A stretch of 11,095 bases of DNA, from contig CAMDZX010000049.1 of the NCBI GenBank assembly GCA_945910925.1, positions 1 to 11,095 of the forward strand. Direction: 5' to 3'. This DNA comes from an uncultured bacterium. GTDB lineage: Bacteria > Cyanobacteriota > Vampirovibrionia > Gastranaerophilales > Gastranaerophilaceae. How positions within the stretch are numbered: position 1 is the first letter of the stretch; each line of letters opens with the position of its first letter. This document shows positions 1 through 6,376 of this stretch, one piece after another. The translations under genes and the position numbers were made by a program. The notes beneath the pieces were generated by a model. The model had not been told where the DNA came from, searched no databases, and saw only the letters and a list, made by a program, of their open reading frames with translations.

Positions 1-71
1 GATTAACGGCATAGTTGGAAGAAAACTTTAAAAGTTAAGCATTTTTGTAACAATAATGTTACATAGTGAAA

Positions 72-99
72 TTGGCATGGGTAAAAAATACTTTATATA
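72..99 (+). promoter_or_regulatory. Possible sigma-70-type promoter
   Basis: A TTGGCA hexamer (72-77, five of six to consensus) is followed after a 16-base spacer by TATATA (94-99). This would start transcription near 106 and run directly into the strong terminator at 139-170. No convincing coding sequence lies between. AT-rich DNA gives such matches by chance, so support is modest. Confidence 0.3.
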
Positions 100-105
100 T
101 ATGTC

Positions 106-170
106 AGTTAAAAACACTGAATTTAGTTCATTTAGAATGGAAAGGGGCGAAGAGCCCCTTTCCGTTTTGT
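106..170 (+). ncRNA. Candidate small RNA (promoter-to-terminator unit)
   Basis: If the promoter at 72-99 is real, the transcript would be about 65 nt long. It would hold a small 5-bp hairpin (TCAGT at 104-108 with ACTGA at 116-120) and end in the 10-bp GC-rich terminator stem. It matches no RNA family that I recognise. An alternative is that the terminator simply ends a gene lying left of the window, because all three + strand frames close by position 31. Existence as a separate RNA is inference. Confidence 0.2.
139..170 (+). terminator. Rho-independent terminator
   Basis: A perfect 10-bp stem (GGAAAGGGGC at 139-148 with GCCCCTTTCC at 154-163) closes a 5-base loop and is followed on the + strand by GTTTTGTTT. 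The T-rich tail is on the + side. Read from the minus strand the hairpin follows the nrdG stop codon, but its tail there is ATTCTAAA, so it would be a poorer terminator for the nrdDG transcript. Confidence 0.8.
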
Positions 171-662
171 TTACGTATCGTGTAAAACTACTTTATTTTC
201 TTTTAATGATTGAGGAACATTAACAATCTTTTGGTTAGAACTTCCGACCCAATGAAGATTATTATCATTAAGTTCCTTGACAAACCTGCCATCTGCAAGG
301 ACATCTGCATATTTAATATCCTCAATATCTTTGACATCTTCCCAAAGGAAACCTGTATAAACCCACACGGTCTTTTCAGGAAATAATTCCTTACATTTTT
401 TCATCAATCTGAATACTTCGGAACGGTTAAACGGGTGTAAAGGATCGCCACCGCTAAAGGTTATTCCTGATATATGAGGTTTTGAAAGAGCTTCAAACAA
501 TTCTTCCTCTGCCGCTTCGTCAAAAGGAAGTCCGCCTGCCAAATCCCATGTAATCGGATTTTGACATCCTTCACAGTGATGAGTACAACCTGAAACCCAC
601 AATACAACACGCAAACCATCGCCGTTAAGCATATCGTCTTTTGTTATATTATGATAATTCAT
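171..662 (-). CDS. nrdG: Anaerobic ribonucleotide reductase activating protein
   Basis: Radical-SAM activase of the class III (anaerobic) ribonucleotide reductase. It uses a [4Fe-4S] cluster and S-adenosylmethionine to place the glycyl radical on NrdD. The cluster-binding CX3CX2C motif is visible as C26, C30 and C33 in SGCTHHCEGC, and the SAM-binding SGGDP is at residues 70-74. At 163 residues it has the normal length for NrdG, and the N-terminal NGDGLR stretch is also typical. Its ATG overlaps the nrdD stop codon by one base (TAATG), so the two are translationally coupled and share the leader and riboswitch upstream of nrdD. The assignment is secure from motif plus partner. Confidence 0.96.
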   Translation of the reverse strand: MNYHNITKDDMLNGDGLRVVLWVSGCTHHCEGCQNPITWDLAGGLPFDEAAEEELFEALSKPHISGITFSGGDPLHPFNRSEVFRLMKKCKELFPEKTVWVYTGFLWEDVKDIEDIKYADVLADGRFVKELNDNNLHWVGSSNQKIVNVPQSLKENKVVLHDT

Positions 663-2920
663 TACATACTCACCCTATCCTTAATTTCTTCCATTTTTGC
701 ATCGTTCAAACGTGTGTCACCGTTAACTCTTGAATAAGAAAGATAACCGTTCATTCTGTCTATTTTTGTAAGATTACGGCTTCCGCACTTAGGACATACA
801 TCCATAGAAAGCTCTTGATGTCCGCAATCATCACAATATGCAAGAGAAAGGTTTACACCTTCGTAGAAGCCCATATCCATAGCTCTGTGAATCAGAGTTT
901 CAACAGCTTCGGTATTATAAGAAATAGGATATTTTACGTATTGTATCTTACCGCCGTTAAACAAGTTCCAAAAACGGTTTTCTAAATCTTGCTTTTCAAT
1001 CGGCGTAATATCTTCACAAACGTGACAATGGAAACTGTTTGAAACATATCCTCTGTCTGAAACTTTAGGCTGAATACCGTATTTGTTTCTATACTGTTTT
1101 ACTTGTAATCCGCAAAGATTTTCAGCCGGGGTACCATATATAGCGTACAACTTCCCGTCTTTTTCTTTGTACTCATTAACTTTATTATTTATATATTCCA
1201 TAACTTCTAACGCAAATGCTCCGTCTTCAACAAGAGATTTACCGTTATAAAGTTCTTGCAGTTCATTCAACGCAGTAATCCCGAATGATGCAGTTGCAGA
1301 AACTAATATCGGTTTAATCTTGTCGGAAGGTTTTAAGTTTCCGCCCAAGAACCCGCCTTCACAATATGCAAGAGGGTTTACCGATGCTCTCATTTCTCCT
1401 AAGTAATCATAAGTTCTCAAGTGGATTTTACGGATAAGCTCCATATAATAATCAAGAACTTCGTAGAAATCCTTTCCTTCTTTTCTTGATTTAGCAAGAA
1501 TCATCGGAAGGTGTAAACTGACCGCACCGATATTGAACCTGCCGACAAATACAGGTTTATCATTTTCATCCGCAGGTTTCATTCCTCCACGTTCGTACCA
1601 AGGTGATAAGAACGCACGACAACCCATAGGAGAAATTACACGTTTATATTTTTTGTACATTGATGCAACATATCCGTCACCCGTTAAAGATAACCAATCA
1701 GGGTACATTGCACGTTTTGAACATTCAACCCCTGCTTTAAATACATCTTCCAGTTGTTTACCCGGTCCGTGAAGTTCTTCATCATAAAGGAATACAACTT
1801 TAGGAAATAAGACAGGTTTTTTATTTTCTTTTTTACCTTGACCTTTTGCTCTGATTTTTAACATAAGCATTGAAGCCATTTTTTCAAATTCATCGGTTCC
1901 CAATCCCATAGTCATGGTAATAAACGGATAATCTCCACGACTTGATGCTACAGTATTGAATTTATATTCCCAACCTTGAAATCCTTGTTCAAAATCATTT
2001 TGAACATCATTTAAAGCTTCTTCTCTTGCCTTTTCAAAAGATAATCCCATCAAAACATATCTTTCGTATTGTTTTTCGTATGTTTTTTGAGCATACGGAG
2101 CAAGAAGTTTATCGACTTCCGGAACGGTAAATCCGCCATATTGCTGACTTGCAGCGGCCATAACGATATCACCGATTACATCGAATGCGACATCAAGAGT
2201 CTTTGGCTCGTTATACCAAAGATTACCCATTTCAAAACCGCCTCTCAAGACGTTTCCGACATCAAATAAACAACAGTTCATCGTATCACGTCTTGCTGAC
2301 ATGTCGTGGATATAAATATAACCATCTCTGATAGCTTGTAATTCATCTACATTCAGGAAGAATTTTTTATAAAGCTCTTTATTCAACTGGTTAAATACCA
2401 ATGAACGTTTTGTTGAAACAAGTGCCGAATCGGTATTTGAGTTTTCTTTATCACCAATATACATTATTTTTTGGCTTTCTTTAAATACCTTGTCGAGCAT
2501 GCTTACAAAATCAGTTTTGTAGTTTCTGTAATTTCTGTAACTTTGCGCAACTTTAGGATTTACATTATCTAAGGCGCTTTCAACAATATTATGGATTTCC
2601 AGAATATCTATACGGTTTTTTCCTAAAACTTTTATTTCTTTTTCTACAAAATCACAAATGCGTTGTTCTTCTTCTTTTGAGAACTTAATAAGCATGCGTT
2701 GTGCAGATTTTGTTACCGCATTAATAATTTTTTGAATATTAAATTCTTCAAGAGTACCGTCTTTTTTAATGATACATCTTTTATTCATGTCAATCAAAGT
2801 TTGCGGAGTAAACGTTTTTGTTTCTCCTGACATAGCTTTAATTGCGTTGGTAAATACATCCGAATGTATCTTTACAACATTTTCTTTGTTTTCTTGTGAC
2901 TTGTTAACAGAATTTTGCAT
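662..2920 (-). CDS. nrdD: Anaerobic (class III) ribonucleoside-triphosphate reductase
   Basis: Oxygen-sensitive glycyl-radical enzyme that reduces ribonucleoside triphosphates to dNTPs. Residues about 48-140 form an ATP-cone (allosteric activity control). The catalytic barrel follows, with cysteines in MNCCLFD (C216/C217) and MGCRAF (C434). Near the C-terminus a zinc site is made by C696, C699, C709 and C712, followed by the radical-bearing glycine in RMNGYL (G725). The length of 752 residues is normal for ATP-cone NrdD. The start at 2920 is supported by a strong Shine-Dalgarno run (GAGGGGGAG, 2932-2940) 11 bases upstream. It is the first gene of the nrdD-nrdG operon, and its leader holds a compact cobalamin riboswitch, implying repression when B12 is abundant. 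No truncation or frameshift is seen. Confidence 0.97.
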   Translation of the reverse strand: MQNSVNKSQENKENVVKIHSDVFTNAIKAMSGETKTFTPQTLIDMNKRCIIKKDGTLEEFNIQKIINAVTKSAQRMLIKFSKEEEQRICDFVEKEIKVLGKNRIDILEIHNIVESALDNVNPKVAQSYRNYRNYKTDFVSMLDKVFKESQKIMYIGDKENSNTDSALVSTKRSLVFNQLNKELYKKFFLNVDELQAIRDGYIYIHDMSARRDTMNCCLFDVGNVLRGGFEMGNLWYNEPKTLDVAFDVIGDIVMAAASQQYGGFTVPEVDKLLAPYAQKTYEKQYERYVLMGLSFEKAREEALNDVQNDFEQGFQGWEYKFNTVASSRGDYPFITMTMGLGTDEFEKMASMLMLKIRAKGQGKKENKKPVLFPKVVFLYDEELHGPGKQLEDVFKAGVECSKRAMYPDWLSLTGDGYVASMYKKYKRVISPMGCRAFLSPWYERGGMKPADENDKPVFVGRFNIGAVSLHLPMILAKSRKEGKDFYEVLDYYMELIRKIHLRTYDYLGEMRASVNPLAYCEGGFLGGNLKPSDKIKPILVSATASFGITALNELQELYNGKSLVEDGAFALEVMEYINNKVNEYKEKDGKLYAIYGTPAENLCGLQVKQYRNKYGIQPKVSDRGYVSNSFHCHVCEDITPIEKQDLENRFWNLFNGGKIQYVKYPISYNTEAVETLIHRAMDMGFYEGVNLSLAYCDDCGHQELSMDVCPKCGSRNLTKIDRMNGYLSYSRVNGDTRLNDAKMEEIKDRVSM

Positions 2921-2931
2921 AATAAAATCAT

Positions 2932-2940
2932 CTCCCCCTC
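2932..2940 (-). promoter_or_regulatory. nrdD ribosome binding site, downstream of riboswitch
   Basis: GAGGGGGAG lies 11 bases before the nrdD ATG and 16 bases after the aptamer closing stem. It is unusually G-rich for this AT-rich window. Its GAGGG is complementary to CCCTC in the 3' side of P4 (plus-strand 2997-3001), which suggests it could be sequestered in one state of the switch. That pairing is inference. Confidence 0.7.
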
Positions 2941-2956
2941 AGTCTCGCAAGTATTT

Positions 2957-3030
2957 TATTGACTAAGCATTCCGACTGTTACGGCTGCGGACCAGCGAGG
3001 GACTTACACCCTTACTTTCCTTAATCAATA
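2957..3030 (-). promoter_or_regulatory. Cobalamin riboswitch aptamer, compact Cbl-II (env8-like) type
   Basis: On the minus strand a 74-nt element is closed by an 11-bp stem (TATTGATTAAG at 3030-3020 with CTTAGTCAATA at 2967-2957, one G-U). Inside are the conserved cobalamin-aptamer blocks: GGAAAGTAAGGGTGTAAGTC, then GGTCCGCAGCCGTAA, then TCGGAATGC in the B12-box position. P4 (AGGG/CCCT), P5 (GCT/AGC) and P6 (CCG/CGG) can be drawn. The large peripheral P8-P12 arms of classical AdoCbl riboswitches are absent, which fits the small Cbl-II fold known from env8. It lies 37 nt before the nrdD start, so control of translation initiation is likely. The family call rests on conserved blocks recognised by eye; no covariance-model score was computed. 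Confidence 0.85.
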
Positions 3031-3058
3031 TTTTGTCTCCCATTACTAATTACGATTT

Positions 3059-3087
3059 ATTATAAAACAGAAAAATTTTATGAGCAA
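3059..3087 (-). promoter_or_regulatory. Promoter of nrdDG
   Basis: A perfect TATAAT (3064-3059 read on the minus strand) is preceded at 17 bases by TTGCTC (3087-3082, matching the TTG of the -35). Transcription would start near 3052, about 22 nt before the riboswitch closing stem, so the whole aptamer would lie in the leader. I saw no NrdR box overlapping it. Confidence 0.6.
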
Positions 3088-3165
3088 GGTCTAAACAGAT
3101 GAAATTTATATTAATATTTGTAAAAATAATATAAACTCATAGCAAAATAATTATATTACATACAT

Positions 3166-3202
3166 TATAATCAGTAAATACAACGAAGGATGTATGGAGG
3201 TG
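3166..3202 (+). promoter_or_regulatory. -10 element and RBS of the 119-residue protein
   Basis: TATAAT at 3166-3171 and the strong ribosome binding site GGAGGTG at 3196-3202 precede the ATG at 3207. No good -35 hexamer is visible at 16-18 bases upstream of the -10, so the promoter is weaker evidence than the RBS. Confidence 0.45.
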
Positions 3203-3206
3203 TTTT

Positions 3207-3566
3207 ATGGTAAGTGTATCCAAAATAGGACAAGTTCTGAACAGTCCGATATGTTTTAGTGCAAATTCTACTTCACAAGCTCAGAATCAGAATAAACAAA
3301 CGGATCGAGCAAAGTTGGAAAATTATGCCAACAAACAAGTAAGTCTTGGATACGGAACCATGTTACTTGCCGGTCTTGCTGCAACAGGTGCAGCATTAAA
3401 AACTCATCGATTTGTAAGAGCCATTATGACATTACCAGCGGTTATGATTACTGCAACTCTTGGCATGAACCTTATTTCAAGCGGTTCTGCACTAAAAAAA
3501 GTTGCAAACAATACAGTAAATAAACCCGTAGAGCCTGCACAACAAAAAGCAGAAACCGTACAATAG
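3207..3566 (+). CDS. Small predicted membrane protein, unknown function
   Basis: I do not recognise this 119-residue protein. It starts after a strong GGAGGTG site. The N-terminus carries a short ICFSAN signature (residues 15-20) and then a polar Q/N/S-rich stretch. Two hydrophobic segments follow (about 48-64, with GTMLLAGLAATGAAL, and about 70-91), joined by a short basic turn KTHRFVR, so a two-helix membrane hairpin is likely. The tail is polar and Q/K-rich. It stands alone, divergent from nrdDG and convergent with the gene at 3615-4160. The design resembles the 142-residue protein at 4150-4578, and the N-terminal signature recurs in both genes of that pair. Coding status is supported by the RBS, codon use and hydrophobic pattern; function is unknown. 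Confidence 0.75.
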   Translation: MVSVSKIGQVLNSPICFSANSTSQAQNQNKQTDRAKLENYANKQVSLGYGTMLLAGLAATGAALKTHRFVRAIMTLPAVMITATLGMNLISSGSALKKVANNTVNKPVEPAQQKAETVQ

Positions 3567-3614
3567 ACTGTTTATGCTTATTTAATAGTTCAAAATCATT
3601 ATATCAAAGTTTTA

Positions 3615-4160
3615 TCACTTAACCTTTGATTCATTAAACCATGCCGAGCGGACATACTTAAACTCTTTCAACTCTCCTTTTTTATTCAAAACAGGCTCAA
3701 AGCATATTCCGAAGGCTTGTCTTTCTCCGTTTCTGTAAATGCCGTTATTTTTTACTAAATTACTACCTTTGTGATTATACAGGTCAGTTGCATATTTTGT
3801 TTCAAAAGAACGGGTTGAACCTGTTACTTCCTTGGAAAGTCTCTTTGCTTTACCAATCTCTTTTCCCCAGCTGTCCATTAGTTTTTTATCTTTCCCTGTA
3901 ATAATATTTACAAGACCTTTTGCCCGTTCGTAAAAAGAACGACATTGTGGCTGAATCTTATACTCATAATCACCAGCTTTAAAAGTGTCTACCAGTTCTT
4001 CATTTCTGGTCTTTAAGTTCTTGGCGCCATTTAGTTGTCGAACCAAATATCTCTCACATTTTCTCATATTTTTCGGAGATATAATTCGGTTTCCGTTATT
4101 TGTATAAAAATAGACATGTGTCGTTGCACCAAAGTTTACATTAGAAGAATTATTGTTCAT
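3615..4160 (-). CDS. Uncharacterised basic protein
   Basis: A 181-residue protein that I cannot assign to a family. I place the start at 4160 rather than at an upstream in-frame ATG at 4211. Starting there gives an N-terminus (MNNNSSNVNFGATTH) with the same VNF-type signature as its neighbours, and the ATG overlaps the upstream gene's stop by 11 bases. The 4211 start would lie deep inside that gene without an RBS. The protein has no clear membrane segment. It is rich in Lys, Arg and Asn, with a helical middle (about 33-110) and a more beta-like C-terminal part (about 135-175, including GICFEPVL). It is probably co-translated with the 142-residue membrane protein upstream. Unknown function. 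Confidence 0.7.
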   Translation of the reverse strand: MNNNSSNVNFGATTHVYFYTNNGNRIISPKNMRKCERYLVRQLNGAKNLKTRNEELVDTFKAGDYEYKIQPQCRSFYERAKGLVNIITGKDKKLMDSWGKEIGKAKRLSKEVTGSTRSFETKYATDLYNHKGSNLVKNNGIYRNGERQAFGICFEPVLNKKGELKEFKYVRSAWFNESKVK

Positions 4161-4578
4161 TATGTCCGGTATCCCATCTGTGGTCCAAATTTGCTTTTGC
4201 TTCATTTGCATCTAATTTTGATTTAAAAATACTACCGGCTAAAACAGCAATAGCAACAGTACCTGCAAGAATTTTACCGCCAAGACCTAATGTTTTAGGG
4301 GCTTTTTTAATAAGATTTCTAAGAGCAACACCGCCTGCGACTCCTGCACCTGCAACACTTCCGAACATAGCACCTTTTAAGGTTCCCATTGTAAGATATC
4401 CTATATCAATCAATGCTTTTCTAAAACTTATAAACTTATTCTTTGCAGTATTCCAAAAACCTTGTTTTTGCTTAGGCGCTTGCTGTAATTCATGATTAAG
4501 CGGTTTAGAAATACATTCACCGCTTTGACGAATATTCCGTATAGTTGCAGGTCTAAAAGATGTAAAATTGACTGTCAT
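4150..4578 (-). CDS. Small glycine-rich membrane protein, unknown function
   Basis: A 142-residue protein of unknown family. The start at 4578 is preferred over an in-frame ATG at 4620 because GGAAGGTGG (4584-4592) sits just upstream and the resulting N-terminus, MTVNFTSFRP, carries the VNF-type signature shared with neighbouring small proteins. A basic, polar stretch leads to two hydrophobic segments. The first (about 62-86) is glycine/alanine-rich (GSVAGAGVAGGVAL), resembling glycine-zipper helices; the second is at about 98-117. The C-terminus is short, charged and soluble. It is the first gene of a two-gene minus-strand unit with the 181-residue protein, overlapping it by 11 bases, and is divergent from ssb. 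Membrane localisation is predicted only from composition. Confidence 0.75.
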   Translation of the reverse strand: MTVNFTSFRPATIRNIRQSGECISKPLNHELQQAPKQKQGFWNTAKNKFISFRKALIDIGYLTMGTLKGAMFGSVAGAGVAGGVALRNLIKKAPKTLGLGGKILAGTVAIAVLAGSIFKSKLDANEAKANLDHRWDTGHNEQ

Positions 4579-4676
4579 ATTGACCACCTTCCAAAATTTA
4601 CCTTCAATAAATGAAAACATTTTTTTATATTTTTTTGCTAGAATTTAAGTTTGCATTAACAAAATTTTACATAATT

Positions 4677-4705
4677 TTGAGCAGTTATTTTATATGTGAT
4701 AGAAT
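4677..4705 (+). promoter_or_regulatory. Promoter of the ssb operon
   Basis: TTGAGC (4677-4682) and TAGAAT (4700-4705) are separated by an ideal 17-base spacer, matching four and five of six consensus positions. Transcription would begin near 4712, giving a leader of about 30 nt before the ssb start at 4743. Confidence 0.6.
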
Positions 4706-4742
4706 GATGTAACAAGCAGATTAGATGGGGGTATTTATAAAT

Positions 4743-5069
4743 ATGAATAGTGCGGTAGTAGTTGGCAGAGCAGGACAAGATGCTGAAATAAAGTATTTTG
4801 AATCAGGTAAGATTAGAACAACTTTTTCGCTTGCGGTAAACAGATGGGACAGTAAAACAAAAGCCGAAGTGACCGATTGGTTTAATATTGATGTTTGGGA
4901 TAAACAAGCAGAGTTTGCAGGTGAGTACATAAAAAAAGGACGTCTTGTTGCTGTTGACGGACGTATTCAAACAAATAAATGGAAAGATGCCTCAGGAGAA
5001 GAAAGAGAAAGATTCTTGATTGTAGCGAATAACGTAAGATTACTAGGTTCAAAACGGGACGCTGAATAA
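4743..5069 (+). CDS. ssb: Single-stranded DNA-binding protein (short, tail-less)
   Basis: OB-fold single-stranded DNA-binding protein acting in replication, repair and recombination. The start at 4743 gives the family-typical MNSAVVVGRAG and has a GGGGG site (4727-4731) 11 bases upstream; an ATG at 4725 would overlap that site. Family features are YFESGK, FSLAVNRW, a DWFNIDVW core with aromatic residues, the KGRLVAVDGRI strand and the final NNVRLLG strand. The chain has 108 residues and ends within six residues of the OB fold. It therefore lacks the Gly/Pro-rich linker and the acidic DDIPF-like tip that recruits partner proteins in most bacterial SSBs. Its stop overlaps the next ATG by one base (TAATG). 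Short SSBs occur in cyanobacterial relatives; a second full-length SSB elsewhere is possible. Confidence 0.9.
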   Translation: MNSAVVVGRAGQDAEIKYFESGKIRTTFSLAVNRWDSKTKAEVTDWFNIDVWDKQAEFAGEYIKKGRLVAVDGRIQTNKWKDASGEERERFLIVANNVRLLGSKRDAE

Positions 5070-6376
5070 TGATTTTTTCAAACCAGATAGCTATAATTGC
5101 AGACGATTTAACAGGTGCAAATGATACTGCGTTACAATTTCAAAAACGCGGGGTTGAAACATCTATACTTTTGGATTCAAGTAACATTACCGCTTCAACA
5201 ACGGACATGGCAGTTTGGGCAACATCTACCGAATCCAGAAATATTTCGCCGGCGGAAGCGTGTGAAAAAGTGGTTGAAGCTGTCAAATCTATTTCGACCT
5301 CTTTAAATATTGAGCATTTTTATAAAAAAATTGATTCTACCGTCAGAGGCAATATTGCTGTTGAGACTTTAGCAATGTTAACCGTCCTTGATATGGATGC
5401 TGCCGTAATTATTCCGGCATTTCCTTCAGAGGGAAGGGTTACCGTGGGCGGGTATCATTTGTTAAAAGGCGTTCCAATCGGAAGAACGGAAATGGCACAA
5501 GACCCGCATTCTCCGATTGTAGAATCGCATATTCCTACTTTATTAAAAGGACAGCTTGGGGATAATGAGAACCTTGTTGCTCATATTGAATTAAAAACGG
5601 TCATGAACGGTGCAGGTCCTATCCTGATGAAAATTAACGAATTGGTAAAACAAGGTAAAAAACTTATCGTTGCAGATGCGGTTTCTATTGTTGATATTGA
5701 ACAAATAATTCTTGCTATCAATAAATCGGGATTTAATATTTTAACAGCAGGAACGGCAGCGGCAGCATCAGTTTTATCATCAGTTTGGCTTCCTGATAAA
5801 AACGATTATACACCATACGTGATACCAACTTTACCGAAATTGATTATTTCAGGTTCGGCTACACAAATAAACAGTAATCAGATAGAAAAATTAAAGGATA
5901 GCGATAATTTTGACGGAATATACGAAATAGCACTCACGCAAAAAAACATAATAGACGGCGTTTCTGATGACATGGTTAACAATATACTCGGAAATCTTAA
6001 ACAAGATGCTACGGTGCTGGTTCATTCATCATATTTGGTTGATAATTTTGACGGTTTTTCGGATGATTCGCTTAATGCAGAGCTTACAAAAACTAAATTC
6101 GCAAGCAGAATAACAGATTTCCTTGCAGAGTTAACTGAAAAAGTTGTTTCAAAAAAACAAGTTTTACTTATAACACTTGGCGGTGAAACCTCTTATAAAT
6201 GCTGCAATGCAATTGATGCTAAGGAACTTAAACTCCTTGATGAAGTTGCACCTGCAATAGCTCTTTGCATTGATAATTGCGGCAGGTTAATGATTACAAA
6301 ATCAGGAAATCTGGGAAACTCAAATACTTTAATTGAGATACTAAAATATATTAACAGACATGAACAACACGTATAA
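5069..6376 (+). CDS. DUF1537 four-carbon acid sugar kinase (D-threonate kinase-like)
   Basis: ATP-dependent kinase of the DUF1537 family, which phosphorylates four-carbon sugar acids (D-threonate, L-threonate, D-erythronate) at O-4. The N-terminal substrate-binding domain shows the signature ADDLTGANDTA (11-21) and KKIDSTVRGN (86-95). The C-terminal ATP-binding domain shows LITLGGETS near residue 370. The length of 435 residues is normal. The next gene is a PdxA-like dehydrogenase, and this kinase/PdxA2 pair is the established D-threonate route to dihydroxyacetone phosphate. The exact substrate cannot be read from the sequence. It is coupled to ssb by a one-base overlap and overlaps the next gene by 17 bases. 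Unusually, no transporter or GntR/DeoR-type regulator is nearby. Confidence 0.9.
   Translation: MIFSNQIAIIADDLTGANDTALQFQKRGVETSILLDSSNITASTTDMAVWATSTESRNISPAEACEKVVEAVKSISTSLNIEHFYKKIDSTVRGNIAVETLAMLTVLDMDAAVIIPAFPSEGRVTVGGYHLLKGVPIGRTEMAQDPHSPIVESHIPTLLKGQLGDNENLVAHIELKTVMNGAGPILMKINELVKQGKKLIVADAVSIVDIEQIILAINKSGFNILTAGTAAAASVLSSVWLPDKNDYTPYVIPTLPKLIISGSATQINSNQIEKLKDSDNFDGIYEIALTQKNIIDGVSDDMVNNILGNLKQDATVLVHSSYLVDNFDGFSDDSLNAELTKTKFASRITDFLAELTEKVVSKKQVLLITLGGETSYKCCNAIDAKELKLLDEVAPAIALCIDNCGRLMITKSGNLGNSNTLIEILKYINRHEQHV

Noticed and set aside
47..62. Perfect 6-bp inverted repeat GTAACA-ATAA-TGTTAC
   Set aside because: It could be an operator half-site pair, but it is short, AT-rich and stands alone with no repeated copy, so no function can be supported.
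101..223. Short + strand reading frame of 40 codons starting in the candidate small RNA
   Set aside because: It would read through the strong terminator hairpin and into the 3' end of nrdG, and has no ribosome binding site.
3060..3206. Search for NrdR boxes in the nrdD upstream region
   Set aside because: No pair of sites resembling the ACACTATATATTGTGT-type consensus was found by eye; the riboswitch is the only regulatory element supported.
3603..3630. 7-bp inverted repeat (ATCAAAG/CTTTGAT) between convergent genes
   Set aside because: The 14-base loop, low GC and lack of a T-run on either strand make it a poor terminator; it also overlaps the end of a coding region.
4161..4211. Upstream in-frame ATG extending the 181-residue protein by 17 residues
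   Set aside because: It lies well inside the preceding gene without a ribosome binding site, while the ATG at 4160 overlaps that gene's stop and restores the shared N-terminal signature.
4721..4930. Minus-strand reading frame opposite ssb
   Set aside because: It is the shadow of the clear OB-fold gene and has no RBS or recognisable protein character.
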